Source: Arthrobacter sp. B1805 (GTDB taxonomy: Bacteria > Actinomycetota > Actinomycetes > Actinomycetales > Micrococcaceae). From it: a DNA stretch of 64,000 bases. The notes under the pieces were generated by a model, which had not been told where the DNA came from, did not search any database, and saw only the letters and a list, made by a program, of their open reading frames with translations. A program made the translations under genes and the position numbers. Location of the stretch: the NCBI RefSeq assembly GCF_002929745.1, contig NZ_PJIQ01000016.1, forward strand, positions 23,432-87,431, given 5' to 3'. This document shows positions 30,850-40,869 of the stretch, piece by piece (the stretch's first letter is position 1; every line of letters starts with the position of its first letter).

Positions 30850-31460
30850 GACTCCGCTCCCCTTCTGCTCGACGAACTGTCCTTGATAACTGGCTCCTCT
30901 GTAGGGGTCAGCAGCGGGCCTTGATCACCCTCTGCCTCGCGCACAGGAACCGGATCCCCCACGTCCCGTCCACGTGAACGTTGCATGTCGATGGCGTGCT
31001 GGAGTATTTCAACGGCAGCCACCTGATCCACTACCTTACGATGGTCCCGGCTACTCAGACCAGCGGAATGCAGGGAACGGTGAGCCGACACCGTACTCAG
31101 CCGCTCGTCGACAAGCCGTAGGGACAACGTCAGGCCCTGGCGATGAAGTTCCCCGGCGATCAGTCCGGCATAGCTTCTCGCCATCTCTGCCGAGGCTCCT
31201 TCCCTCCCGCTGAGCTGCTTGGGCAGCCCCACGATGATCTGCACCGCGCCGCGCTCGACCGCTTCCCGGATCAGGATCCTGATATCGCTGTTCTTCTTCG
31301 CGTCACGCTTGAGCGTCCGGATCGGCGTGGCAAGCAGGCCGTCCCGGTCGCTGCCGGCAAGCCCCACCCTTACCTGTCCGACGTCGACACCGAGCTTCGG
31401 TCCGAGGGGGTACGGTGTACCGCCCGGCGTGCCGGGCGTCGCCGTGTCATCGCCCGACAT
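30846..31460 (-). CDS. ruvX: Holliday junction resolvase-like protein YqgF
   Basis: RNase H-fold protein acting in pre-16S rRNA processing and/or junction resolution. 204 aa. The first catalytic aspartate is D26 in LGVDVGQVRVGLA, and further acidic residues are in VDERLST and VDQVAAVEIL. An extra 45 polar residues extend the C-terminus beyond the usual end. Conserved alaS-ruvX-mltG order. Confidence 0.92.
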   Translation of the reverse strand: MSGDDTATPGTPGGTPYPLGPKLGVDVGQVRVGLAGSDRDGLLATPIRTLKRDAKKNSDIRILIREAVERGAVQIIVGLPKQLSGREGASAEMARSYAGLIAGELHRQGLTLSLRLVDERLSTVSAHRSLHSAGLSSRDHRKVVDQVAAVEILQHAIDMQRSRGRDVGDPVPVREAEGDQGPLLTPTEEPVIKDSSSSRRGAES

Positions 31461-31468
31461 GGCAGTCG

Positions 31469-34147
31469 TCAGCGTTCCGCTACCGCGGTGCGGATGGCGG
31501 ACAGGGCTTCGGGGATGCGCGTGGCATCCGAACCGCCGCCCTGCGCGACGTCGTCCTTGCCCCCGCCGCCGCCGCCGAGGATCTTCGCTGCGGTGCGCAC
31601 GAGCGCCCCGGCCTTCACTCCGGCGGCCCGGGCGGCCTCATTGGTGGCCACCAGCACGAGCGGGCGGTTCTGCGAGACACCGGCCGCTGCGACGACGGCC
31701 GCCTCCGACCCGAGGCGTCCCCGCAGATCCAGTACCAGCGTCCGCAGGTCGTCCGCACCGTCGATCTCCCCGGCGTCGTGGGCGATGAGACGGACGCCGT
31801 CGACATCCACCGCCGTGTCCACGAGGGACCCAGCGGCCACGGCGAGCTGTTCCTTGCGCAGCCGGTCGAGCTCCTTCTCTGCCGCCTTGAGCTTGTTGAG
31901 CGTCGCGGAGAGGCGCTCGGGCAACTGCGCCGAGGGCACTTTCAGCATGTCCGAGAGCTCGGACACGAGGGCGCGCTCGGCCGCGAGGTGCCGGAAGGCG
32001 TCGAGGCCCACGAGGGCCTCCACGCGCCTGTTGCCGGAGCCGACCGACTGCTCGCCGAGGAGCGTCAGGCTGCCGATGAGCGAGGTCGACGCGACGTGCG
32101 TGCCGCCGCACAGCTCGCGGGAGAAGTCCGCGTTCATCTCGACCACACGGACCGTGTCCCCGTACGCCTCGCCGAAGAGCGCTGTCGCACCGAGGGCCTT
32201 CGCGTCGGCGAGGGACATGATCTTCGTCTCGACCTCGTAGTTGTTGCGGATCGCGATGTTGGAGACTTCCTCGATCTCCGAGCGCGCCGCGGCGCTGATG
32301 CCCCCGCCCCACGAGAAATCGAAGCGCAGGTAGCCTGCCTTATTGAACGATCCGCGCTGGAGCGCCTCCGGACCGAGGATCTCGTGCAGTGCCGCGTGGA
32401 TGATGTGCGTCCCCGAGTGTGCCTGCTCCCCTGCGTGGCGGCGCTGGCGGTCGACGGCGGCGGTGACCGTCACGCCCTGACCCACCTCGCCCTCGCGGAC
32501 GACGGCGCGGTGCACGCTGAGACCCTTGACCGGACGCTGGACGTCCAGGACCTCGACGACGAATCCGTCCCCGGTGATCAGGCCGACGTCGGCAGCCTGG
32601 CCGCCGGCTTCGGCGTAGAACGGCGTCTGGTCCAGGACCAGTTCGATCTCGTCGCCCTGAAGGGCGCTGGTGATCGACTGCCCCTTGTCGAGGACGGCGA
32701 GGATCGTCGCCTCCGAGGTGAGCTCGTCGTACCCGGTGAACACGGTCTGGCCGCGTCCGAGCAGCTCGTTGAACACGGACAGGTCGGCGTGGCCGGCCTT
32801 CTTGCCGCGGGCATCGGCCTGCGCACGCTGGCGCTGCTCGAGCATGAGGGAACGGAAGCCGTCGGCGTCCACTGCGAGACCGGCCTCCTCCGCCATCTCG
32901 AGGGTCAGGTCGATGGGGAATCCGTAGGTGTCGTGCAGCGTGAAGGCATCCTGGCCGGACAACGGGCGCTGCTCGGCGAGGGACTCGCGGACCGCTTCCT
33001 CGAGCCGGGCGGTACCCGAGGCGATCGTGCGAAGGAACGCCTTCTCCTCGGCGTACGCGATGCGGCTGATGCGTTCGAAGTCCGTCTCGACCTCCGGGTA
33101 CACGCCCTTCATGGCGTCCCGCGATGCGGGCAGGAGGTCGGGGAGGCAGGCCTTCTCGACGCCGAGGAGCCGCATGGCGCGTACGGCACGACGGATGAGG
33201 CGTCGCAGCACGTAGCCACGGCCCTCGTTCGACGGGGTCACGCCGTCGGCGATCAGCATGAGCGAGGAACGGATGTGGTCCGCGACGACGCGCATGCGGA
33301 CGTCGTCCGTGTGGTGCGGGTCCTCGGGGGACTCCGCGCTCGTGTAGGTCCTGCCGCTCAGCGCGGCGGCCCTGTCGAGCACCGGGCGGACCTGGTCCGT
33401 CTCGTACATGTTCTCGACGCCCTGCAGGATCATGGCGAGGCGCTCGAGGCCGAGGCCCGTGTCGATGTTCTTCTTGGGCAGTTCGCCGAGGATCTCGAAG
33501 TCGTCCTTGCCCGTACCCTCACCGCGCTGGTACTGCATGAAGACGAGGTTCCAGATCTCCACGTAGCGGCTGTCGTCCGCCTCGGGCCCGCCGTCGACGC
33601 CGTACTCGGGCCCGCGGTCGTAGAAGATCTCCGAGCAGGGACCGGCCGGTCCCGGCTGTCCGGTCGACCAGTAGTTGTCCTTCTTGCCCATCTTCTGGAT
33701 GCGATCGGCAGGGACACCGATGCTGTCGCGCCAGATCTGGAGCGCTTCCTCGTCCTCGTGGTAGACGGTGATCCACAGCTTCTCGGCCGGCAACCCGAAG
33801 CCGCCGTCGGCGACATCGCTCGTCAGGAGCGTCCAGGCGAGGCGGATCGCGTCGGCCTTGAAATAGTCGCCGAACGAGAAGTTGCCGCACATCTGGAAGA
33901 ACGTGCCATGGCGTGCGGTCTTGCCCACTTCCTCGATGTCACCCGTCCGAATGCACTTCTGCACGCTCGTGGCCCGGCTGTAGGGTGCGACTTCCCGTGC
34001 CGTGAGGTAAGGGATGAAGGGAACCATGCCCGCCACCGTGAACAGGAGCGAGGGATCGGACGATATCAGCGACGCCGAAGGCACGACGGTGTGCCCGTTC
34101 TTCTCGAAGTAGCTCAGCCACCGGCTGGCGATCTCATGGGACTTCAT
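31469..34147 (-). CDS. alaS: Alanyl-tRNA synthetase
   Basis: Class II synthetase that charges tRNA-Ala. 892 aa with the N-terminal catalytic core (FFQMCGNFSFGDYFK), the editing domain zinc ligands (HSGTHIIHAALH and CGGTHV), and a C-terminal DHHA1 region. The ATG at 34147 matches homologues (MKSHEIASRWLSYF) and has AAGGA eight bases upstream; earlier in-frame codons are ignored. It begins the alaS-ruvX-mltG-aro run. Confidence 0.97.
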   Translation of the reverse strand: MKSHEIASRWLSYFEKNGHTVVPSASLISSDPSLLFTVAGMVPFIPYLTAREVAPYSRATSVQKCIRTGDIEEVGKTARHGTFFQMCGNFSFGDYFKADAIRLAWTLLTSDVADGGFGLPAEKLWITVYHEDEEALQIWRDSIGVPADRIQKMGKKDNYWSTGQPGPAGPCSEIFYDRGPEYGVDGGPEADDSRYVEIWNLVFMQYQRGEGTGKDDFEILGELPKKNIDTGLGLERLAMILQGVENMYETDQVRPVLDRAAALSGRTYTSAESPEDPHHTDDVRMRVVADHIRSSLMLIADGVTPSNEGRGYVLRRLIRRAVRAMRLLGVEKACLPDLLPASRDAMKGVYPEVETDFERISRIAYAEEKAFLRTIASGTARLEEAVRESLAEQRPLSGQDAFTLHDTYGFPIDLTLEMAEEAGLAVDADGFRSLMLEQRQRAQADARGKKAGHADLSVFNELLGRGQTVFTGYDELTSEATILAVLDKGQSITSALQGDEIELVLDQTPFYAEAGGQAADVGLITGDGFVVEVLDVQRPVKGLSVHRAVVREGEVGQGVTVTAAVDRQRRHAGEQAHSGTHIIHAALHEILGPEALQRGSFNKAGYLRFDFSWGGGISAAARSEIEEVSNIAIRNNYEVETKIMSLADAKALGATALFGEAYGDTVRVVEMNADFSRELCGGTHVASTSLIGSLTLLGEQSVGSGNRRVEALVGLDAFRHLAAERALVSELSDMLKVPSAQLPERLSATLNKLKAAEKELDRLRKEQLAVAAGSLVDTAVDVDGVRLIAHDAGEIDGADDLRTLVLDLRGRLGSEAAVVAAAGVSQNRPLVLVATNEAARAAGVKAGALVRTAAKILGGGGGGKDDVAQGGGSDATRIPEALSAIRTAVAER

Positions 34148-34388
34148 GGGGCAATCCTTCGTGGGAGGTCGGGACGCGGGAGCCGGATCCGGGAAGGATC
34201 CGCACCGGATCCTCGGGTGGGACTCGGCACCAGGCGTCGACGGGGTGGTGCGTGCGGAACAGGGCACCGCCGTCAGCACCGGTCGTCACGTCCGGCAGGT
34301 CGGCTGGATGCGACGTGGCCTGCCGTAGGACACGGACACGCTCATCCGTCGCCGGCAGGTACGACGGCGGTGCGCGCCGTGGGAACGA
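34148..34388. other. Gap between alaS and the small membrane protein genes
   Basis: 241 bp with no gene. Three copies of GGATCC with short flanks sit in 34185-34212 and could form alternative hairpins in the alaS leader. I see no T-box features (no specifier loop followed by a terminator). Confidence 0.3.
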
Positions 34389-34664
34389 CTAGCGGCGTGC
34401 GCGTCGGGTGGCGGGAACCGCCTCGACGACAGCCTCAGCGCCCGTCGTCGGAGCCTCGACCCCGAGTGCGGCGCGGAGGTCGCCCTCGCGTTCGGCCATG
34501 GCAGACCGCAGTGCGTCGGCGAAGTCGCTGATGCTGTCACTGATCTGCCCGACGGCGCGATTCAGGCCCTCGGGTCCGAGGTTCGATTTCGCCTGCGACA
34601 CCTTGCGCACGGCGACGACGCCGATCGTGATGCCGGCGGCCAGCCAGAAGGCTCTTCTGATCAT
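34389..34664 (-). CDS. Small membrane-anchored hypothetical protein
   Basis: 91 aa. One N-terminal hydrophobic helix (FWLAAGITIGVVAV, about 6-20) and a soluble, helical acidic segment (ISDSISDFADALRSAMAERE). No enzyme motif. It follows the DUF948 gene by 21 bp and precedes alaS. Similar small proteins are common in this actinobacterial slot, but I do not know a function. Confidence 0.75.
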   Translation of the reverse strand: MIRRAFWLAAGITIGVVAVRKVSQAKSNLGPEGLNRAVGQISDSISDFADALRSAMAEREGDLRAALGVEAPTTGAEAVVEAVPATRRARR

Positions 34665-34685
34665 CGTTATCTCCGGTTCTAGGGG

Positions 34686-35060
34686 CTAGCGGCTGCGGCG
34701 TCGGCGTGCTGGTGACCTCCGGCCCGCAAGGGCCGAGCGGACTCCGTAGGAGAAGGCCGACACCTTGATGAGCGGAGATCCGATCGTGGCGGCCACCAGC
34801 GAGGACAGCGCGGAGATGTTGGCCGAGGCATCGGAGACGTTCGAGGTGATGCCGTCGACCGTCTTCAGCTGCTGGTGCGTGGTGGTCACGGTACTCGTGA
34901 CCTCCTCGATCAGGGGGGTCGTCTCGTCGGTGACGGTGCGGATCGCCTTCCGCAGCTCGTCGAACACGCGGCCGAGCTTCCAGATCGGTACGGCCAGCAG
35001 CAACACCAGGACGGCGAACACGCCAGCAGCTATCAGGCCCGCAATATCTCCACCTGACAT
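34686..35060 (-). CDS. DUF948 family membrane protein
   Basis: 124 aa. N-terminal transmembrane helix at about 6-28 (AGLIAAGVFAVLVLLLAVP), then a long helical segment with regular Thr/Val heptads (TVTDETTPLIEEVTSTVTTT) as in chemotaxis-like coiled coils, and a basic C-terminus. It matches DUF948 by architecture. rpsD ends about 158 bp upstream with a terminator in between, so it may start a new transcript. Confidence 0.85.
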   Translation of the reverse strand: MSGGDIAGLIAAGVFAVLVLLLAVPIWKLGRVFDELRKAIRTVTDETTPLIEEVTSTVTTTHQQLKTVDGITSNVSDASANISALSSLVAATIGSPLIKVSAFSYGVRSALAGRRSPARRRRSR

Positions 35061-35138
35061 GGGCGGTCTCCTTTACGCAGGGATGTGCCGCCTCGGAAAG
35101 CGGCACGGGGATTCTTGCTCTTTGTACCTTACAGAACG

Positions 35139-35168
35139 AAGAGCCCGCGGCGGGTGCCGCGGGCTCTT
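35139..35168 (-). terminator. Terminator hairpin downstream of rpsD
   Basis: A perfect 13-bp stem, AAGAGCCCGCGGC with its complement, closes a four-base loop 51 bp after the rpsD stop. Only short T stretches follow, as is common in high-GC genomes. Confidence 0.75.
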
Positions 35169-35218
35169 CCTCCACGCTTGTCGCTCGGGCCGCCGGAATT
35201 TCCCGGCGGTCAGGGTGA

Positions 35219-35845
35219 CTAGCGTGCGTAGTACTCGACGACGAGCTGCTCTTCGCAGGTCACGGGGACCTCAGCGCGCTTCGGGCGACGCACGAGGCGC
35301 GCCTGGAGCTTGTCGAGCTGCACGTCCAGGTAGCCGGGAACGGCGGGGAGGACGTCGCGGTGCGCACCTGCGGCAGCAACCTGCAGCGGGACCATGGTCT
35401 CGCTGCGGCTGTGGACGTGGATGAGCTGGCCTTCGGCCACGCGGAACGACGGGCGGTCCACGCGGGAGCCGTCCACCATGATGTGGCGGTGCACGACGAG
35501 CTGGCGGGCCTGGGCGATCGTACGGGCGAAGCCGGCACGCAGCACGAGTGCGTCGAGGCGCATCTCGAGCAGTTCGATCAGGTTCTCACCGGTCAGGCCC
35601 GAGGTGCGTCGGGCCTCTTCGAAGACACGGGTCATCTGTGCTTCGCGGATCCCGTACTGGGCGCGCAGGCGCTGCTTTTCACGCAGGCGTACGGCGTAGT
35701 CGCTGTCCTGCTTGCGACGCGCGCGGCCGTGCTGGCCCGGCGCGTACGGCCGACGTTCGAGGTACTTCTCTGCCTTGGGGGTCAGAGCGATGCCGAGGGC
35801 ACGCGAGATGCGAACCTTCCGGCGGGCACGTGTGTTGTTAGCCAC
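35219..35845 (-). CDS. rpsD: 30S ribosomal protein S4
   Basis: 208-aa primary 16S rRNA binder needed to start small-subunit assembly, and in many bacteria a repressor of its own mRNA. The S4 RNA-binding domain reads LDALVLRAGFARTIAQARQLVVHRHIMVDG (about residues 98-127, given here as position). The N-terminus lacks the zinc-binding cysteines, so it is the C-minus type. GTG start with AAAGG seven bases upstream. It stands alone here rather than with rpoA. Confidence 0.97.
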   Translation of the reverse strand: MANNTRARRKVRISRALGIALTPKAEKYLERRPYAPGQHGRARRKQDSDYAVRLREKQRLRAQYGIREAQMTRVFEEARRTSGLTGENLIELLEMRLDALVLRAGFARTIAQARQLVVHRHIMVDGSRVDRPSFRVAEGQLIHVHSRSETMVPLQVAAAGAHRDVLPAVPGYLDVQLDKLQARLVRRPKRAEVPVTCEEQLVVEYYAR

Positions 35846-36240
35846 GTCTACCTTTCGATGATTTTTGCGGCGAAGAAACGGACCTGCGCCACGGGGGCGT
35901 CCGCACTTCCTGGTGTCGCTGGCCTCCTCTTGCGGAGAGCCGGGATTGGCCGCTTCCCGGTACTACAGTTCGCCCCGACCCTGGCCACCACCCCGCACAG
36001 CACGGCAGACATGCCGGGATGGGTGGGGAGGCAAGCTGGTACACGACGACTTGCCAGTCAGCGTCCAATGCTAGCAGTCGGCCGGACCGACAACCGAATC
36101 GCGGGGTGGATCCCACTACCGACCGCCACGTACCCTCGGTGGCAACCGGGCTGCCGGTGCTCCCGGCGTCAGGGCCCTTGCCGATGCTTCCGGTGCCGCG
36201 CCGTGCTGCCGGTACGTCCCGCTGCGGCGCCGTGCGTCCT
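35846..36240. other. Intergenic region upstream of rpsD and after rarA
   Basis: 395 bp with no gene I can support. A TAGCAT -10-like hexamer on the minus strand at 36068-36073 would give an rpsD leader of about 215 bases; its -35 is poor. Part near 36137-36235 is rich in short GC-rich near-repeats (GCCGGTGCTCCCGG, GCTTCCGGTGCCG). Long leaders are compatible with S4 autoregulation. Confidence 0.35.
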
Positions 36241-37761
36241 CTACCTGCCCCGGATGATGCGGCGCAGGCGGGACAGGCGGGACGCGATGTCCCGTTCCAC
36301 TCCGCGATCCGTCGGCTCGTAGTAGTTCCGCCCCACGAGGTCGTCCGGTGCGTACTGCTGTACCGCGATCCCATGCGGCTCGTCGTGCGAGTAGACATAT
36401 CCCTTGCCGTGCCCGAGCTGGGACGCACCGGGATAGTGGGCATCCCTCAGATGGGCCGGGATCCCCTGTCCCCGGCCCGCCCGCACGTCCGCGATCGCGG
36501 CGTTGATGCCGTTGTAGGCCGCATTCGACTTCGGCGCCGTCGCGATATGGACGACTGCTTCCGCGAGGATGATGCGCGCCTCCGGCATGCCCACGAGCTG
36601 CACCGCCTGCGCCGCGGCGACGGCGGTCTGGAGTGCGGTCGGATCTGCCATGCCGACGTCCTCGGAAGCGGAGATCATCAGCCGCCGCGCGATGAAACGC
36701 GGATCCTCGCCCGCCTCAAGCATCCGCGCGACGTAGTGCAGCGCGGCATCGACGTCCGAGCCGCGGAGCGACTTGATGAAGGCACTCGCGACGTCGTAGT
36801 GCTGGTCACCCGCGCGGTCGTACCGCAACGCGGCGACATCCACCGCCTTCTCGGCGTGCTCGAGGGTGACGACGACGGGCGGCCTACCCGGACGTTCCTC
36901 GTTCCGGCCGCCCCCCACTGCGCCATCGCCATCCTCATCGTCGTAGCCGTTCTCATCGTGGTCCTCGTCGCCACTGCCACCGTCCGCGGGATCATGCCGC
37001 ACGGCCTGGGAATCCTCTGCCGACCGCGCGACGCCGGCAGCCGCTTCCAGCGCCGTCAGTCCCCGCCGCGCATCGCCCGCCGCAAGTCGGACGAGGTGTT
37101 CCAGCGCCTCCTCGGACACAGCCACCGTGCCCGCCAACCCGCGTTCGTCGTCGACAGCGCGCTGCAGGAGGCCCCTGATGTCCGCCTCGTCCAGTGGCCG
37201 GAGTGTCTGCAGGAGTGACCGGGAGAGAAGCGGCGACACCACCGAGAACGAGGGGTTCTCGGTGGTGGCCGCGATGAGCACCACCCAGCCGTTCTCCACG
37301 CCGGGCAGCAGGGCATCCTGCTGTGCCTTGTTGAAGCGGTGGATCTCGTCGAGGAACAGCACCGTGGTCTGGCGGTACAGATCGCGAGAGGTCAGGGCGT
37401 CGTCCATGACCCGCCGCACGTCCTTGACGCCCGCGGTGATGGCCGACAGCTCGACGAACTTGCGGCCCTGCCCACGGGCGATCACGTGCGCGAGGGTCGT
37501 CTTGCCGGTTCCGGGAGGACCCCAGAGGATCACGGACGACGGCGCGGCGTGCGCACCCGGATCGTGCTCGCCGGCGAGCGTCCGCAGGGGCGATCCCCGG
37601 CCGAGGAGGTGCTGCTGCCCGACCACCTCGTCCAGGCTGCGCGGCCGCATACGCACAGCCAGCGGACTGCGCGGGCGGACGGACCCAGGCGCCCGGACGC
37701 CGCCGTCCGGCAGGTCATCCGGCGCGTCCTCGTCCGCCCCGACGCTGAATAGATCATTCAC
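36241..37761 (-). CDS. rarA: Replication-associated recombination protein A (RarA/MgsA)
   Basis: AAA+ ATPase acting at stalled replication forks. 506 aa. Walker A is GPPGTGKT (81-88), Walker B is FLDEIH (136-141), and the sensor I block is AATTENPSF. The C-terminal tetramerisation part includes [11 protein letters not shown] and [19 protein letters not shown]. Residues about 250-295 form a low-complexity acidic insert ([20 protein letters not shown]) inside the lid region, which homologues lack or have shorter. The start is a GTG at 37761; no strong ribosome site is visible. Confidence 0.94.
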   Translation of the reverse strand: MNDLFSVGADEDAPDDLPDGGVRAPGSVRPRSPLAVRMRPRSLDEVVGQQHLLGRGSPLRTLAGEHDPGAHAAPSSVILWGPPGTGKTTLAHVIARGQGRKFVELSAITAGVKDVRRVMDDALTSRDLYRQTTVLFLDEIHRFNKAQQDALLPGVENGWVVLIAATTENPSFSVVSPLLSRSLLQTLRPLDEADIRGLLQRAVDDERGLAGTVAVSEEALEHLVRLAAGDARRGLTALEAAAGVARSAEDSQAVRHDPADGGSGDEDHDENGYDDEDGDGAVGGGRNEERPGRPPVVVTLEHAEKAVDVAALRYDRAGDQHYDVASAFIKSLRGSDVDAALHYVARMLEAGEDPRFIARRLMISASEDVGMADPTALQTAVAAAQAVQLVGMPEARIILAEAVVHIATAPKSNAAYNGINAAIADVRAGRGQGIPAHLRDAHYPGASQLGHGKGYVYSHDEPHGIAVQQYAPDDLVGRNYYEPTDRGVERDIASRLSRLRRIIRGR

Positions 37762-37855
37762 ACCGTCAACGTTACTGTGGGCCACTGACGCCTCCGGCCC
37801 TTCCGGGCCGCCCGCTTCCAGCGCCGATGCCCCCAGATGCACGAGAAGGACTCCC

Positions 37856-38530
37856 ATGCCCTCGACAAGGTCCGTTCTCGTCGAAGCACAGCGCCTCGAC
37901 GGGTGGCTGGCGCGGTTCGCCGACCGCAACGGCTCCTACACCGTGCACCCGGCGGCAAACCGGACCGATGGCTCCCTGACCGTGGTGGCCGAGAATGGCT
38001 GCCGAGCGCTCCTGGCTCCCCCCTTGCCTCAGCCCAGGCCGCCCGCGACGAGCGGAGCGGAAGCCGCTGCAGCGGACCTCGTCGCGGGGCTCACGTCGGC
38101 GATCGACGTCACTGCCGCCGTCGGGCTCCTGCTGATCCGACGCGGCGGCTATTCCGTCGGCGTCGCACGAGCAGGGCAGATCCTGTCCTCGAAGACCGGC
38201 ACACGCTACGTCCAGGGGAAAACCGCCGCCGGAGGCTGGTCGCAGCAGCGCTTCGCGCGTCGACGCGCCAACCAGGCCGATGCCCTGGTCGAGGAGACAG
38301 CGGCGAGGGCCGCCGCGCTCTACGACGTCGACAGGCCGTCCTGCCTGCAGCTCGGGGGCGACAGGGCGCTGGCGTCGGCCGCGCTCGGCGAGCGGATCCT
38401 CGCGCCCTACGCGGCGCTCCCGCAGGTTCCTTTCCTGACGGTTCCCGACCCGCGATTCGCCGTCCTGAAGGAGGCAGCGCGCACCGCTCTGTCCGTGCGG
38501 ATCACGGTCACCGACGCACCAGAGGACTGA
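37856..38530 (+). CDS. VLRF1-type peptidyl-tRNA hydrolase-like protein (acVLRF1)
   Basis: 224 aa. It matches the actinobacterial clade of Vms1/ANKZF1-like release factors, whose domain resembles eRF1. The key loop [12 protein letters not shown] (126-137) holds a glutamine (Q130) at the position used to cut peptidyl-tRNA; related proteins rescue stalled ribosomes. The ATG at 37856 has AAGGA a few bases upstream. It is divergent from rarA and stands alone. Function is inferred from family. Confidence 0.75.
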   Translation: MPSTRSVLVEAQRLDGWLARFADRNGSYTVHPAANRTDGSLTVVAENGCRALLAPPLPQPRPPATSGAEAAAADLVAGLTSAIDVTAAVGLLLIRRGGYSVGVARAGQILSSKTGTRYVQGKTAAGGWSQQRFARRRANQADALVEETAARAAALYDVDRPSCLQLGGDRALASAALGERILAPYAALPQVPFLTVPDPRFAVLKEAARTALSVRITVTDAPED

Positions 38531-38541
38531 GGGCGACAGGA

Positions 38542-38566
38542 GCGCCGGAACCTCAGGCTCCGGCGC
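38542..38566. terminator. Hairpin between convergent VLRF1 gene and rpe
   Basis: GCGCCGGA pairs with TCCGGCGC across a nine-base loop. It spans the 3' ends of the two convergent genes (rpe stops at 38553), so it can act in both directions. Confidence 0.6.
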
Positions 38567-39221
38567 CGCGGGTCCCGGCGGTGCGGAGGGCCGCGATGGC
38601 GGCAGCGGCGTCGTCCGCGCCGTACACGGACGACCCCGCCACGAAGACCGTCGCGCCCGCGTCCGCCGCGCGCAGGATGGTCTCCTCGGTGATGCCACCG
38701 TCGACCTGGATCACCAGGGGCAGGTTCGCATCACGGACAGCGTCAGCGGCCCGGCGGATTTTCGGCAGGGTCAGGTCGAGGAACGCCTGACCGCCGAATC
38801 CGGGCTCGACGGTCATCACCAGCAGCATGTCGAGCTCGCCGAGCAGATCGAGGTAGGGCTCCACGGGCGTCGCCGGCCGCAGCGCCATCGCGGCCTTCGA
38901 GCCGGCGTCGCGCAACTCCCGGGCGAGCTTCACCGGAGCCGACGACGCCTCCGCGTGGAACGTCACCGACGCGGCACCGGCCTCTGCGTACTGGGGCGCC
39001 CAGCGATCGGCGTCCTCGATCATCAGGTGCACGTCGAGCGGGATCGGACTGACCTGCTGGATGCGCCTGACGACCGGAAGCCCGAGGGTCAGGTTCGGCA
39101 CGAAGTGGTTGTCCATCACATCCACGTGCACGGCGTCGGCCGACGCGATGCGCTGCAGTTCCGCCTCTAGATTCACGAAATCCGCCGAGAGGATGCTGGG
39201 GTTGATGCACAGGTGTGTCAT
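38553..39221 (-). CDS. rpe: Ribulose-phosphate 3-epimerase
   Basis: Interconverts ribulose 5-phosphate and xylulose 5-phosphate in the pentose phosphate pathway. 222-aa TIM barrel. The metal-binding [16 protein letters not shown] and [10 protein letters not shown], the [12 protein letters not shown] loop and VDGGI are all present. The ATG at 39221 ([15 protein letters not shown]) has AAAGGA upstream. rsmB ends 61 bp before it. Confidence 0.96.
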   Translation of the reverse strand: MTHLCINPSILSADFVNLEAELQRIASADAVHVDVMDNHFVPNLTLGLPVVRRIQQVSPIPLDVHLMIEDADRWAPQYAEAGAASVTFHAEASSAPVKLARELRDAGSKAAMALRPATPVEPYLDLLGELDMLLVMTVEPGFGGQAFLDLTLPKIRRAADAVRDANLPLVIQVDGGITEETILRAADAGATVFVAGSSVYGADDAAAAIAALRTAGTRGAGA

Positions 39222-39282
39222 GGCCGTTTCCTTTCCAGGCTGTGCTCGTTCCGGGGGTGGGTCAACCTCGCCTCGCACGGCC

Positions 39283-40869
39283 TCACGGCGTCTTCCTGAT
39301 CAATGCGAGGTACATGGCATCCGTGCCGTGGACGTGCGGCCAGAGCTGGGCACTCGTGCCATGGCCGGCGCCGAGCGCTCCACCGATACTCACAGCGTCC
39401 AGCGCGGCTCCTGCATCGAGCCGCTCGAATCCCGACCGCTTCCGCAGGCAGTCGTCGACGACGGCTTCCGTCTCGGCGTGGTGGGGCGAGCAGGTCACAT
39501 AGGCGACGACACCCCCCGGGGCGACGGCGTCCAGCGCGGACGCCAGGAGTTCCCGCTGCAGCGGTGCCAGCGACACGAGGTCGGCGGGCTGGCGACGCCA
39601 GCGGGACTCGGGGCGGCGCCGAAGAGCACCGAGCCCGGTGCATGGCGCGTCGACGAGCACGCGGTCATAGCGGTCCGGCTGCTCCCGTCCGAGATCGCGT
39701 CCATCACCCACACGTACGGTCCAGGAGTCCTCCGGCAGGGGGCGTAGCGCCTGCCGGACGAGTTGTGCGCGGTGCGGCACCGGCTCGTTCGCCGTCAGGT
39801 GCACACCCGTGTCCTGACCGATGGCCGCGAGCAGAGCGGTCTTACCGCCGGGGCCTGCGCACAGATCGAGCCACCGCTCCGTGGTGCCCGTCCGTGCGTC
39901 ACCGAGGTCGAGAGCGGCCAGGGCGCGCGCAACGAGCTGCGATCCCGAGTCCTGCACCCTGATGGTGCCCGTCGAGACGCCGGGCAGCCGGCTCACATCA
40001 CCTCCGGAGTAGTAGGCGGAGCCTGGTGCGAGGCGGCCTGGCTCGGCTCCTTCCTCGAGGACTCCCTCGAGCGAAGCGAGCCCCGGCAGCGCCACGAGGT
40101 GCACGACGGGCGCGGAATTGTCCGCCGCCAGCAGTGCATCGATCTCGGCGACGTCACGGCCATGGGCCACGAGCGACTGACGCATCGCTCGGACGATCCA
40201 TTCGGGATGGCTGTAGGTCAGGGCGGCGATCGCGGTGGCGTCCGTCAGTCCGGCGACGAGCTCGCTGACCCAGCCGTCCAGGTCGCGGGCTGTTACTTTC
40301 CGAAGCACGGCATTGACCAGCGACGACGGTCCGGCGCCGATTACGGCGCGCACCAGCCCGACGGTCTGGTCCAGCGCGGCATGAGCCGGAACGCGCATCG
40401 CCAGGAGTTGATGGACGCCGATGCGCAGGGCGTCGAGCACGGCGGGGTCGAGCTGATCGAGCGGCCGGTCGACGCAACGGGCGAGAACCGCGTCGTAGGT
40501 CCCCTGGCCCCGCAGCGCGCCGTAGGTCAGCTCCGTCGCGAACCCCGCATCCCTCCGGTCCAACCTGTGCTTGCGGATGCTCGCCGGGAGCACCAGGTTC
40601 GCGTAGGCGTCCTCTGCTGCGACGGCGCGCAGAACCTCGAACGCCACCAGTCGCGCGGGATCGGCGCGGCGCGTGCGTTGGGACGGCGCGGCCTGGGAGA
40701 ACTGGCGGTCACCACCCCTGTTGCGCTCGCGCCCCTGCTCGTTGCGACGGCGGTTGCCGCCCTGACCCTTGCCCCCGACACCCCGCGCACCTTGCCCATC
40801 GGACCCGCCCGAACCGCCTCGGCCTCCGGGCCCTCCGGCTCCCCTGCTGTTGCTCCCGGCTTCACTCAC
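39283..40869 (-). CDS. rsmB: 16S rRNA cytosine-C5 methyltransferase RsmB/Fmu
   Basis: Methylates cytosine 967 of 16S rRNA. 528 aa. N-terminal NusB-like domain, then the SAM-binding motif [13 protein letters not shown] and the two catalytic cysteines in [18 protein letters not shown] and VTCSPHHAE. The first 67 residues are a Gly/Arg/Gln-rich disordered tail ([19 protein letters not shown]). The GTG at 40869 overlaps fmt by four bases, so the order def-fmt-rsmB is coupled. Confidence 0.94.
   Translation of the reverse strand: MSEAGSNSRGAGGPGGRGGSGGSDGQGARGVGGKGQGGNRRRNEQGRERNRGGDRQFSQAAPSQRTRRADPARLVAFEVLRAVAAEDAYANLVLPASIRKHRLDRRDAGFATELTYGALRGQGTYDAVLARCVDRPLDQLDPAVLDALRIGVHQLLAMRVPAHAALDQTVGLVRAVIGAGPSSLVNAVLRKVTARDLDGWVSELVAGLTDATAIAALTYSHPEWIVRAMRQSLVAHGRDVAEIDALLAADNSAPVVHLVALPGLASLEGVLEEGAEPGRLAPGSAYYSGGDVSRLPGVSTGTIRVQDSGSQLVARALAALDLGDARTGTTERWLDLCAGPGGKTALLAAIGQDTGVHLTANEPVPHRAQLVRQALRPLPEDSWTVRVGDGRDLGREQPDRYDRVLVDAPCTGLGALRRRPESRWRRQPADLVSLAPLQRELLASALDAVAPGGVVAYVTCSPHHAETEAVVDDCLRKRSGFERLDAGAALDAVSIGGALGAGHGTSAQLWPHVHGTDAMYLALIRKTP

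Noticed and set aside
34148..34388. T-box leader upstream of alaS
   Set aside because: No specifier loop, T-box core or terminator/antiterminator pair is visible.
31415..34531. 1038-codon plus-strand frame opposite alaS
   Set aside because: Antisense to alaS, with low-complexity Leu/Asp/Arg composition; no family signal.
37127..37855. Extended N-terminus of the VLRF1-type gene
   Set aside because: The open frame runs antisense through rarA; the ATG at 37856 with a ribosome binding site is the real start.
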